This document shows positions 8,802 through 16,561 of a stretch of DNA of 64,000 nt, piece by piece; positions within the stretch are counted from its first letter, which is position 1; each line of letters opens with the position of its first letter. The stretch lies in NCBI RefSeq assembly GCF_000024885.1, contig NC_013512.1, positions 1,736,001 to 1,800,000 of the forward strand. The letters run 5' to 3'. Below the pieces are notes generated by a model. It made no database searches. It was given only the letters and a program-made list of their open reading frames with translations, and was not told the origin of the DNA. Position numbers and translations under genes: made by a program. The stretch is from Sulfurospirillum deleyianum DSM 6946 (GTDB taxonomy: Bacteria > Campylobacterota > Campylobacteria > Campylobacterales > Sulfurospirillaceae).

Positions 8802-9496
8802 GCAAGACCTCCGAGATGCCGTTTTTGTTTTCGATTAAAAATATAGACCAAAAGCAACACACAAAAGCTAATCAGCACCATAATACCGCTGTAAATATGC
8901 GCACTTGTATAATCCATAATCTCAACCATTTCATAAATAGCCACCGAAGCCGTTTTTGTCTCATTGGGGATACTTCCGCCCACCATTAAAACCACACCAA
9001 ACTCTCCTACCGTATGTGCAAACGTTATGACAACAGCACTTAACATTGAAGGTTTAATGTTGGGTAATGCCACACGAAAAAGGGTTGTGAGCTTACTTTT
9101 CCCCGCAATATAAGAAGCTTCTAGCATATTTTTCGGCAAAGACTCAAAACCACTTTGCAGGGGTTGCACCATAAAAGGAAGTGAGTAGAGACAACTTGCG
9201 ATCACTAAGCCTGTAAAATTAAACACCATACTAACGCCAAAAACATCATTAACAAAAGCACCTAACGCAGAGTTTTTAGAGAGTGCTATCAAAATATAAA
9301 AACCAATCACCGAAGGAGGCAATACAATCGGCAATGCCGTAATGGCTTCAAAAAAAGGTTTCATCCTAGAAGCGCTTTGCGAAAGAAACCATGCGATAAA
9401 GGTTGAGAGAAAAAGCAAAATCAGTGTCGTAATTCCCGCTAATTTGAATGAAATGAAAAAAGGAGTCAGTGGTATTTGCATCAAGCTCTCAAGCAT
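8798..9496 (-). CDS. modB: Molybdate ABC transporter permease
   Basis: About 232 residues with five to six membrane helices and the ModB signatures PLVLPPSVIGFYI-like (PIVLPPSVIGFYI) and FAHTVGEFGVVLMVGG. It is the transmembrane channel for molybdate. I chose ATG 9496 because GGAGG sits 6 bases upstream; a longer in-frame start at 9523 lacks a ribosome site. The start overlaps the end of the mop-like gene by 8 bases. Confidence 0.9.
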   Translation of the reverse strand: MLESLMQIPLTPFFISFKLAGITTLILLFLSTFIAWFLSQSASRMKPFFEAITALPIVLPPSVIGFYILIALSKNSALGAFVNDVFGVSMVFNFTGLVIASCLYSLPFMVQPLQSGFESLPKNMLEASYIAGKSKLTTLFRVALPNIKPSMLSAVVITFAHTVGEFGVVLMVGGSIPNETKTASVAIYEMVEIMDYTSAHIYSGIMVLISFCVLLLVYIFNRKQKRHLGGLA

Positions 9497-9890
9497 CCAA
9501 AACCTCCACAATAAACAACTCACTCGCCTTAATTAAAAGAGTCACAGAATCGTTTACATGTAAATCCATACGATCAAACGAACCCCGTGTGATAATGCTT
9601 TGCATCGTAATAGACCCCACACTTGCATACACACTGCACAACAATTTTCCCTTTTCCACCGCATCAATGGTACATTGCATCTGATTGGAGTAGCTAAGGA
9701 TTCCCCCAAGATTTTTTCCTAAAGCCACACTTGAAGGTTTCACGCCTAAGGTAACATAACTATTTTCATGCAACCCCTTTGGCAATTCCAATCCCATCAT
9801 CTTCAAAGCGCAATGCTCTGCTTCAAAATGGATAATGTGTAAATTTTGCTCTTTCTCAATACGTGTTACAAAAGCCTTTATTCTATTCAT
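9489..9890 (-). CDS. TOBE/Mop-domain molybdate-binding protein
   Basis: 133 residues with two TOBE/Mop-like halves (conserved VTLGVKPSSVAL in the first; DLHVNDSVTLLIKASELFIV in the second). No helix-turn-helix is present, so it is a molbindin-like molybdate binder rather than a complete ModE. It sits between modA and modB, the same place as Cj0302c in C. jejuni. Start overlaps the modA end. A TTACATGTAA palindrome (9554) encodes Leu-His-Val in the second half. Confidence 0.8.
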   Translation of the reverse strand: MNRIKAFVTRIEKEQNLHIIHFEAEHCALKMMGLELPKGLHENSYVTLGVKPSSVALGKNLGGILSYSNQMQCTIDAVEKGKLLCSVYASVGSITMQSIITRGSFDRMDLHVNDSVTLLIKASELFIVEVLDA

Positions 9891-10632
9891 TTACCACATA
9901 CCCATACGATTTAAAGATTTTTTTTGCGGGAGCACTTAAAATAAAATCATAAAACGCTTTAGCTTCAAGATTTTTTTCACCCTGTTTAAGCAACACAATG
10001 CCTTGAGCAATCGGTGTATAGAGTGTTGAATCAACCTTTACCCACTCTTTGCCCTCTTTATACTGCTTCATTTTTTCACTGTAAAAGGCTGAGGCATTGA
10101 CAAAACCAACATCCGCAGCACTTAAGGTAAATTGTAACGCTTGTCCGATACTATCGCCATAAACCAATTTTGAAACAACGCCATCGTAAACCTTTGCGTT
10201 CTTAAATGCTTCAATACTGGCCGTGCCATAAGGCGCTGTTTTAGGATTAGCAATCGCTACTTTTTCAATTTTTGCCTGATTCAGTATTGCTAATCCTTGA
10301 CTTAAGTCTAATCCCTTCACACTCACCATCGCTAAAGCGCCACTGGCATACACAACAGGTTTATCTACTGCAATTTTTTCTGCATACAAATGTTCAGGAA
10401 ACTGCATGTCCGCACTTAAAAACAGATCAAAAGGGGCGCCATTTTTAATTTGTGTGGTAAATTTTCCACTGGAACCTAACGTAGTATTGACCTTTGTAGA
10501 AGGATGCTGCTTAGAAAATTCTGTCTTGATCACTTCAATCGCATCACTTAAATTGGCTGCAACAGCCACGCTAATCTCACCTGCACTCAACGAAAGAGCC
10601 AACACCGCACTTGCCATCAAAACTTTCAACAT
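9883..10632 (-). CDS. modA: Molybdate-binding periplasmic protein
   Basis: About 249 residues: signal peptide (MLKVLMASAVLALSLSAG), then the ModA fold with VAVAANLSDAIEVI, LGSSGKFTTQIKNGAPFDLFLSAD and NPKTAPYG, the oxyanion-binding segments of molybdate/tungstate binders. First gene of modA-mop-modB-modC. ATG 10632 is preferred over the upstream GTG 10638, because AAGGAG overlaps the GTG and is correctly spaced from the ATG. Palindromes at 10642-10662 and 10701-10714 probably control it. Confidence 0.9.
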   Translation of the reverse strand: MLKVLMASAVLALSLSAGEISVAVAANLSDAIEVIKTEFSKQHPSTKVNTTLGSSGKFTTQIKNGAPFDLFLSADMQFPEHLYAEKIAVDKPVVYASGALAMVSVKGLDLSQGLAILNQAKIEKVAIANPKTAPYGTASIEAFKNAKVYDGVVSKLVYGDSIGQALQFTLSAADVGFVNASAFYSEKMKQYKEGKEWVKVDSTLYTPIAQGIVLLKQGEKNLEAKAFYDFILSAPAKKIFKSYGYVVNE

Positions 10633-10641
10633 AAACACTCC

Positions 10642-10662
10642 TTATATATTTTAGGTATATAA
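10642..10662 (-). promoter_or_regulatory. Palindromic operator candidate at modA (ModE-like box)
   Basis: Perfect 7-7-7 inverted repeat: TTATATA, 7-base spacer, TATATAA. It overlaps the modA ribosome site and is extended on the minus strand as CGTTATATA. ModE sites of other bacteria have CGTTATAT-like half-sites, so repression by a ModE-type protein encoded elsewhere is plausible. Inference. Confidence 0.5.
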
Positions 10663-10700
10663 CGCTAAGACCTTCAAAAAAGTAGAACATTTCAAAAGTA

Positions 10701-10731
10701 TTATAACGTTATAACCTTAAGTGTTATATCG
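10701..10731. promoter_or_regulatory. Second palindrome cluster upstream of modA
   Basis: TTATAACGTTATAA (10701-10714) is a perfect 14-base palindrome. It overlaps a looser inverted repeat CGTTATAAC-N7-GTTATATCG (10707-10731). These share the CGTTATA half-site with the box at 10642, which suggests cooperative binding of one regulator. It lies between modA and the divergent dacA gene. Confidence 0.45.
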
Positions 10732-10845
10732 CTTTATGCCTTATTTTGCATTATTTCACTCAAAGTGGCTATTTCAGCCATTTTCAAAGCGAAATTTTAA
10801 GAGAATTTCATTAAAATCAAGAAAACATTTTATGAAAAGGCCAGC

Positions 10846-11775
10846 ATGACTAAAAAATTTTTAACGCTTCTTTGTGGCGTCTCATTGCTCACCACCAGTT
10901 TAAGTGCAAATTACCTCGATAAAGAGACTGCTGCAAGGCTTAGCAAAAACACTGATGCGATTATCGCTAAAGATTTGAGTACCAAAGAGCTTATTTTTTC
11001 CAAAGATGCACAAAAAATCAACCAACCTGCTAGTCTTACAAAAATCATGACTGCCATGTTAGCCATCGAAAGTGGTCGCATGAACGATGTTGTAACAATT
11101 ACACGTGATATGATTCAAGTAGAACCCACCAAAGCAGGTCTTAGAATTGGCGAAAAATTTTATTTAAGAGATTTAGTCAAAGCAGCGATGGTCATGTCCG
11201 CTAATGACGCAGCAATGAGCATTGGCGTCTATTTGGGTGATGGCAATGTAAATACCTTCGTCGCGAAAATGAATCGCAAAGCCAAGCAACTGGGCATGAA
11301 CAATACCAACTTCACTAACCCTTGTGGATTTGATATTGGAGATCATCATTCAACAGCGTTAGACTTACTTAAAATGAGTGAGTATGCCATTAAAAACTCT
11401 CAATTTAACGAAATGGCAAAACTCAAACGCCATGACTTTAAATCCCTCAATACCAAACGAGCATATGCTGCTTACACCCACAATAAACTACTCAATAATT
11501 ACAAATACGCCGTAGGCATTAAAACAGGATACACCCGTAAAGCAGGTCCTTGTCTTATCGCTCGTGCAAAAAATGGAAATAAAGATGTTTTAGTTGTTAT
11601 GCTCAATTCTGAGCAACGTTGGAAGGATATTAAAACTATTTTTGAAGATGTTTTACCACAACTGACCAAAACCGCCGTTCAAGTTCCTACACAAAAACCT
11701 GTCAAAAAAATAGTCACCCCAAAACAAAAGAAAAGCAAAAAAACAACAAAAAAGAAGAAAGCACAAAACGCATAA
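10846..11775 (+). CDS. dacA: D-alanyl-D-alanine carboxypeptidase (PBP5/6-like)
   Basis: 309 residues: signal peptide (to about residue 21, LSA-N), then a serine-type peptidase S11 domain with all three active-site motifs: PASLTKIM (catalytic Ser and Lys, about 64-69), MSANDAA (SxN, about 118-121) and KTGYT (about 226-230). It trims the terminal D-Ala of peptidoglycan stem peptides at the outer face of the inner membrane. The tail is extremely lysine-rich (about the last 40 residues) with no clear amphipathic anchor. A 30-base perfect palindrome follows the stop. Confidence 0.92.
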   Translation: MTKKFLTLLCGVSLLTTSLSANYLDKETAARLSKNTDAIIAKDLSTKELIFSKDAQKINQPASLTKIMTAMLAIESGRMNDVVTITRDMIQVEPTKAGLRIGEKFYLRDLVKAAMVMSANDAAMSIGVYLGDGNVNTFVAKMNRKAKQLGMNNTNFTNPCGFDIGDHHSTALDLLKMSEYAIKNSQFNEMAKLKRHDFKSLNTKRAYAAYTHNKLLNNYKYAVGIKTGYTRKAGPCLIARAKNGNKDVLVVMLNSEQRWKDIKTIFEDVLPQLTKTAVQVPTQKPVKKIVTPKQKKSKKTTKKKKAQNA

Positions 11776-11800
11776 AGAGATTACATGTAATCTCTTTATG
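11771..11800 (+). terminator. Perfect 30-bp palindrome containing TTACATGTAA, terminator candidate of dacA
   Basis: Positions 11771-11800 are identical to their own reverse complement, with TTACATGTAA in the centre (11781-11790) flanked by AAAGAGA / TCTCTTT arms. The palindrome overlaps the dacA stop codon and could form a long hairpin. There is no loop in the perfect form and the following T-run is weak, so the terminator role is inferred. Confidence 0.6.
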
Positions 11801-11841
11801 CCTATTCTATAATCATCACAATTTCATTCTGCAATGTTTTT

Positions 11842-11868
11842 TTGACAAAATTCTTCTTTGGCTATAAT
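11842..11868 (+). promoter_or_regulatory. Promoter of the restriction-modification genes
   Basis: TTGACA (11842-11847) and TATAAT (11863-11868) with a 15-base spacer; the endonuclease ATG is 27 bases downstream of the -10 box. Both hexamers match the sigma-70 consensus; the spacer is slightly short. Confidence 0.6.
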
Positions 11869-11894
11869 ACACACAAAACTAAAAAAGAGAACTC

Positions 11895-12746
11895 ATGACA
11901 AATATATTAAGTGCTTTTCGCACCATTATCAGCAATTATCAAACAAATGTTCAACATGTGACCAATGGCTCAAATCGAGCCAACAATATGGGTGATGGAT
12001 TAGAAGCTTTTATCAAAGATGCTTTTGCCAACACCTTCAATGAGACAAATGAGCAAACGAAACTAGAAGTTTTTTCAAGAATTTATTCGTACAGTGGCAA
12101 TAAAAACAATCCGCCTGATTTAATCCTCCAAAATAGCGATGCCATTGAAATTAAAAAGTTAGAGTCTGCTAGTACAGCCATTGCTCTTAATAGTTCTTAT
12201 CCAAAAGCAAAACTTTTTTCCAATAGCACCATGATTACCACGGCATGTAGAACATGTGAGGCATGGAGTGAAAAAGATATGCTTTATGCTATCGGTAACG
12301 TTCCCAAAACCACCAACCAATTAAAATCTTTATGGTTAGTTTATGGTGATTGTTTTTGTGCCGATAAAGAAGTGTATGAGCGCATACAACAAACAATTTC
12401 AAGCGGTATCACTTCAATTCCTAATGTAGAGTTTACACAAACCAATGAACTTGGAAAAGTCAAAAAAGTTGACCCTTTGGGCATTACGGATTTGCGCATA
12501 CGTGGTATGTGGCATATTGAAAATCCAACAAAAATTTTCAACTATCTTTACCATTACGATGAAACAGCTACTTTTCAACTCATCTGCTTGATGAAAAAAG
12601 AGAAGTACGAAGCACTACCACTTGAAGATAGAAATGCTATTGAAAATTTGAGTAATTTACATGTAACGCTTAGTGATATAAGAATTAAAAATCCGAATAA
12701 CCCTATTCAGTTAATGGATGGGAAATTGTTAGTGTTTAAGGTTTAA
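11895..12746 (+). CDS. Type II restriction endonuclease, NgoPII-like (GGCC)
   Basis: 283 residues resembling R.NgoPII: SNRANNMGDGLEAFIKDAFA near the N-terminus, NPPDLILQNSDAIEIKKLES (a PD-(D/E)xK-like core, about 76-95), ALNSSYPKAKL, and LGKVKKVDPLGITDLRIRGM toward the C-terminus. NgoPII cuts GGCC. The gene is directly followed, 2 bases on, by its C5-cytosine methyltransferase. A TTACATGTAA palindrome at 12657 encodes Leu-His-Val. Specificity is inferred from family resemblance. Confidence 0.85.
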   Translation: MTNILSAFRTIISNYQTNVQHVTNGSNRANNMGDGLEAFIKDAFANTFNETNEQTKLEVFSRIYSYSGNKNNPPDLILQNSDAIEIKKLESASTAIALNSSYPKAKLFSNSTMITTACRTCEAWSEKDMLYAIGNVPKTTNQLKSLWLVYGDCFCADKEVYERIQQTISSGITSIPNVEFTQTNELGKVKKVDPLGITDLRIRGMWHIENPTKIFNYLYHYDETATFQLICLMKKEKYEALPLEDRNAIENLSNLHVTLSDIRIKNPNNPIQLMDGKLLVFKV

Positions 12747-12748
12747 TA

Positions 12749-13756
12749 ATGAACATTATCTCTCTTTTCAGTGGTGCTGGTGGTTTAGACTTAGGCTTTG
12801 AAAAAGCAGGTTTTAAAACCGTTTGGGCAAATGAATACGACAAAGAAATTTGGGAAACTTTTGAAAAGAATTTTCCTCATACAACGCTCGATAGACGAAG
12901 TATTCGTAATATTCCCTCATGCGACATTCCAGAAGCCATTGGGCTTATTGGAGGGCCGCCGTGTCAAAGTTGGAGTGAGGCTGGGGCATTACGAGGTATC
13001 GAAGACCATCGGGGTCAGCTTTTTTTTGAATTTATCAGGGTTTTACGAGATAAAAAACCACTGTTTTTCTTGGCTGAAAATGTCTCAGGAATGTTAGCAA
13101 GTCGTCATAGTGATGCGTTAGAAAACATCAAAAATCACTTCATCGACAGTGGCTACAACCTCTCTTTCAAGCTTCTTAATGCCCATGACTATAAAGTGCC
13201 ACAAGACAGACAACGTCTCTTTTTTGTGGGGTTTAGAAAAGATTTGAACATGACATTTGAGTTTCCTAAAGCGTTTCCTTTAAAACGCTATTTAAAAGAT
13301 GTTATTTGGGATTTAAAAGACAACGCATTACCAGCTAAGGAGAAAAATTATACCAACGGTCATGCGTGCACTCTTGCAAATCATGAGTATATGACGGGTA
13401 GTTTTTCGACCATTTTTATGTCACGCAATCGTGTGAGAAATTGGGATGAACCTTCATTTACCATTCAAGCAGGAGGACGTCATGCCCCACTTCACCCTCA
13501 AGCACCTAAGATGGAGTTTATAGAACAAAACAAACGCATTTTTGTCAAAGGAAGTGAACATCTGTATCGAAGGCTCAGCATCAGAGAATGTGCCAGAATC
13601 CAAACCTTTCCTGATACCCATACCTTTTACTACGACAATTTAACAGCAGGTTATAAAATGGTTGGCAACGCCGTGCCACCAAACCTTGCTTTCTTTTTAG
13701 CTGATGCTATTGCTAAACAACTTACACAAGCAAACATTCTCAAGAAAGTTTCATAA
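12749..13756 (+). CDS. DNA (cytosine-5-)-methyltransferase, M.NgoPII/HaeIII-like
   Basis: 335 residues with the ordered C5-MTase motifs: I LFSGAGGLDLGFEKAGF (5-21), IV GGPPCQSWSEAG (catalytic Cys, about 69-80), VI FLAENVSGML, VIII QDRQRLFFVGFR, then a target recognition region with GSFSTIFMSRNRVRNWDEPS, and IX-X near the C-terminus (AGYKMVGNAVPPNLA). The motif IV context and target region resemble M.NgoPII, so methylation of GGCC is inferred. It protects host DNA from the upstream endonuclease. Confidence 0.9.
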   Translation: MNIISLFSGAGGLDLGFEKAGFKTVWANEYDKEIWETFEKNFPHTTLDRRSIRNIPSCDIPEAIGLIGGPPCQSWSEAGALRGIEDHRGQLFFEFIRVLRDKKPLFFLAENVSGMLASRHSDALENIKNHFIDSGYNLSFKLLNAHDYKVPQDRQRLFFVGFRKDLNMTFEFPKAFPLKRYLKDVIWDLKDNALPAKEKNYTNGHACTLANHEYMTGSFSTIFMSRNRVRNWDEPSFTIQAGGRHAPLHPQAPKMEFIEQNKRIFVKGSEHLYRRLSIRECARIQTFPDTHTFYYDNLTAGYKMVGNAVPPNLAFFLADAIAKQLTQANILKKVS

Positions 13757-13760
13757 CTCA

Positions 13761-13797
13761 TTACATGTAACGTGCTCACAATTTTGCAAACACGTTA
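13761..13797 (+). terminator. TTACATGTAA copy plus hairpin after the methyltransferase gene
   Basis: An exact TTACATGTAA (13761-13770) follows the methyltransferase stop. It overlaps an inverted repeat TAACGTG (13768-13774) / CACGTTA (13791-13797) with a 16-base loop. Lies between the convergent ends of the methyltransferase and proC genes. Terminator function is tentative. Confidence 0.4.
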
Positions 13798-13805
13798 TAT
13801 GTTCT

Positions 13806-14552
13806 CTATTTTGAAAGCCCTTTAGCTCTCTCGTAAGAAGCTTCCATCGCTTTAATGAAGCTATCTCTTACCTTACCCTCTTCCAATTTTGCATACCCTG
13901 CCGCAGTCGTTCCAGCTGGAGACATCACTTTATCTTTTAAGAGCGCTGGATGTTCATGCTTAAGTACCTCGCCTACGCCTTCAAAAAGTGCTGCCACATA
14001 GGCATAGCTTATATCTCTCTTCATGCCTAAATTCACCGCACCATCACTCAAAGCTTCTGCAACCAAAGCAATCCACGCAGGAGCGGAACCTGCGATGCCT
14101 GTGGCAATGTCTAACTCTTTTTCACTCTCCAACCAAAAACAATATCCAATGGAGCCTAACACTTCTGTCGCCACCTCTTTTAATGCCACATCGCCACATA
14201 AAGAGGTGGCTGATTTACGTACAAGCGCTGCCATATTGGGCATAGAGCGAATATAATGCTTCGCCATAATACCCGCATGAAGCTTTTCCAAACTAATCCC
14301 TGCCATAATGGAAATAACACCCTCTGCAATCCCCTTAGTTTGAAGCGAAGCAAAGGACTGAGGCTTGATCGCCAAAATGACGACAAACCCTTCCAAAGAG
14401 GGAATTTCTCCTACCACAGTAATCGTAGGATAAAGCTTTTTTAACTCACTTGCACGTGTCGCATTCGCCTCAACCACGGTGATATCTTTTACATGTAAGC
14501 CTTGAAGCATCGCTCCACCCATGTTACCTGCACCAATTAAAAGTAATTTCAT
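13806..14552 (-). CDS. proC: Pyrroline-5-carboxylate reductase
   Basis: 248 residues; NAD(P)-binding start MKLLLIGAGNMGGAM, mid-protein YIRSMPNMAALV, and C-terminal VMSPAGTTAAGYAKLEEG, the classic ProC signature. Catalyses the last step of proline synthesis in the cytoplasm. AGAGGATAAAG precedes the ATG. TTACATGTAA at 14489 encodes Leu-His-Val (GLHVKDIT). Slightly shorter than the usual 265-280 residues, but all motifs are intact. Confidence 0.92.
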   Translation of the reverse strand: MKLLLIGAGNMGGAMLQGLHVKDITVVEANATRASELKKLYPTITVVGEIPSLEGFVVILAIKPQSFASLQTKGIAEGVISIMAGISLEKLHAGIMAKHYIRSMPNMAALVRKSATSLCGDVALKEVATEVLGSIGYCFWLESEKELDIATGIAGSAPAWIALVAEALSDGAVNLGMKRDISYAYVAALFEGVGEVLKHEHPALLKDKVMSPAGTTAAGYAKLEEGKVRDSFIKAMEASYERAKGLSK

Positions 14553-14580
14553 TCTTTATCCTCTATACATTTTCAAAAAT

Positions 14581-14614
14581 TAGACTTCTTTCAATGGGTT
14601 ATGAAAGAAGTCTA
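14581..14614 (-). terminator. Intrinsic terminator of the macAB operon
   Basis: Perfect 13-bp stem (14581-14593 with 14602-14614) and an 8-base loop. On the minus strand it is followed by AATTTTTG. It lies just after the macB permease stop. Confidence 0.75.
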
Positions 14615-14633
14615 TTATAACGTATCACACGCT

Positions 14634-15854
14634 TTACTGATAACGCAATGCATCAATCGGTTCTAAATTGGAAGCTTTTTTTGCTGGATAAAATCCAAAA
14701 AAGACACCAACTCCTCCAGCAACCAAAAAGGAAATCATAACAGAACTTTGTGTGACCGTCACGCCAATCGGTAAAAATTTTTCCAGCACAAACGCTCCAC
14801 CCATTCCAAAACAAACCCCAATAAAACACCCTATAATCGAAATCATTAACGCTTCGAGCAAAAATTGCAATAAAATCGCATTTTGTTTCGCACCAATAGC
14901 AATACGAATACCAATCTCTCGTGTTCGCTCTGTTACAGAAACCAACATAATATTCATAATCCCAATGCCCCCAACCACCAATGATATCGAAGCAATAGCT
15001 GCTAGCATTAATGACATTGCCTGTGTCGTTTCTTGTGCGGTATTGGCAAGAGCGGTTAAATTTCGAATCGTAAAATCATCCTCCGCACTCTCACGTAATT
15101 TATGGCGTTGTCGCAACAACTGCACCATCTCTTTTTCTACTTGATCCATCACTTCTTTAGTAGTAGCTTCCACCATAATAAATCGAACAGAACCTTTAAA
15201 TTGATTACCAAAAAGCTTTGTCTGTGCTGTCGTAATCGGAATAATAGCAGTATCGTCCTGATCCCTTCCATCCAAACTCTGCCCTTTTTTAGATAAAACA
15301 CCCACGACCAAATAAGGACTGTTTTTAATACGAATCGTTTTTCCTATGGGATTTTCATCGCCAAAAAGATTTTGCACAATCGTCTGCCCAAGCACCACCA
15401 CACGTGTTGAGCCTCTCACATCCGAATCCATAAAAGGATACCCCTGTTCAATCTCCCAATCACGTACTTGAAAAAAAGCAGGGTTTGTTCCTGTCACTTG
15501 TGTAAACCAATTCGAGGATTGGTAAATCAGCTGTGCTGAACCTGTGGACATAGGCGCTGTGGCAGAAATACCTTCTAGCTCTTCCATAGCAGTCGCATCA
15601 GCTATCGTCAACGTTTGCACGCCCCCACTTCCAATGCGCACACCTCCTGAGGTGGTTGAACCTGCTAAAACAATAAAAAGATTGCTTCCCATCGAATCAA
15701 TAGCCTCTTGAACCTTTATCTGTGTACCAGCACCCACGGCGGACATGATAATCACAGCCCCAACACCAATCACCATTCCAAGCATTGTCAGTAACGTGCG
15801 TAAACGATTGGCATTCATTGCACGCCATGCTTCATTTAACATGAGCATTATCAT
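14634..15854 (-). CDS. macB: MacB-like ABC transporter permease
   Basis: 406 residues: an N-terminal helix (RLRTLLTMLGMVIGVGAVI), a large periplasmic MacB_PCD domain (about 50-270), then three C-terminal helices of the FtsX family containing SVTERTREIGIRIAIGA. It works with the separately encoded ATPase, the MacA-like adaptor and the TolC-like channel to export large molecules such as macrolides, lipopeptides or siderophores. The ATG overlaps the ATPase stop (ATGA). In E. coli MacB is one polypeptide with its ATPase; here it is split into two genes. Confidence 0.88.
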   Translation of the reverse strand: MIMLMLNEAWRAMNANRLRTLLTMLGMVIGVGAVIIMSAVGAGTQIKVQEAIDSMGSNLFIVLAGSTTSGGVRIGSGGVQTLTIADATAMEELEGISATAPMSTGSAQLIYQSSNWFTQVTGTNPAFFQVRDWEIEQGYPFMDSDVRGSTRVVVLGQTIVQNLFGDENPIGKTIRIKNSPYLVVGVLSKKGQSLDGRDQDDTAIIPITTAQTKLFGNQFKGSVRFIMVEATTKEVMDQVEKEMVQLLRQRHKLRESAEDDFTIRNLTALANTAQETTQAMSLMLAAIASISLVVGGIGIMNIMLVSVTERTREIGIRIAIGAKQNAILLQFLLEALMISIIGCFIGVCFGMGGAFVLEKFLPIGVTVTQSSVMISFLVAGGVGVFFGFYPAKKASNLEPIDALRYQ

Positions 15855-16561
15855 AAACGTTTATCCTTCAGTACTGCGGTTGTTCCATCGTGTTGAATTT
15901 TTCCATCCACCACTGTAATTAACCGTTTCGCATACGCTGCAATATTAGATTCATGGGTAACAAGGACGATTGTAATCCCCTCTTTCTCATTCAAATCGCA
16001 AAATAACTGCATAATTTCTTGACTGGTTTTGGTATCTAAATTTCCAGTGGGTTCATCGGCTAAAATTAATTGAGGGCGATTGACCAAAGCTCTAGCTATC
16101 GCAACACGCTGTTGCTGTCCCCCTGAAATTTGATTGGGAAGGTAGTGTTCAAAATTCCCCAAACCCACACTTTTAAGCACCTCTTTGGCACGTTTTTTAC
16201 GTTCATCTGTTGCCACCCCTGCATACACTAAAGGCAAGGCAACATTATCTAAAAGTGTTTGTCGTGGAATCAAATTAAACCCTTGAAACACAAACCCAAT
16301 AATACGATTACGCAGCTCTGCCAACTCATTTTTACTCAAACGACTGGTCTCTTTTCCACTGAGATAATACTCACCGCTACTGGCTTTATCCAAACATCCC
16401 AAAATATTCATAAATGTTGATTTTCCTGAACCTGATGGTCCCATAATCGCAACAAATTCACCTTTATAAACAAGACTATTAATCCCTTTTAAAACAGAAA
16501 CTTCTCCCGCTTCTGTCACATAATTTTTCGTCACATTGACGATTTTAATGACCTCATCCAT
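15851..16561 (-). CDS. MacB/LolD-type ABC ATPase
   Basis: 236 residues with Walker A GPSGSGKST (about 41-49), signature ISGGQQQRVAIARAL, Walker B LILADEPTGNLD and the switch region VLVTHE. This is the MacB/LolD/FtsE subgroup. It shares one base with the macA stop and overlaps the permease start, so the three proteins are probably made in fixed ratio. Confidence 0.9.
   Translation of the reverse strand: MDEVIKIVNVTKNYVTEAGEVSVLKGINSLVYKGEFVAIMGPSGSGKSTFMNILGCLDKASSGEYYLSGKETSRLSKNELAELRNRIIGFVFQGFNLIPRQTLLDNVALPLVYAGVATDERKKRAKEVLKSVGLGNFEHYLPNQISGGQQQRVAIARALVNRPQLILADEPTGNLDTKTSQEIMQLFCDLNEKEGITIVLVTHESNIAAYAKRLITVVDGKIQHDGTTAVLKDKRL

Noticed and set aside
9489-9890. Full ModE repressor
   Set aside because: No helix-turn-helix; only two TOBE/Mop-like halves.
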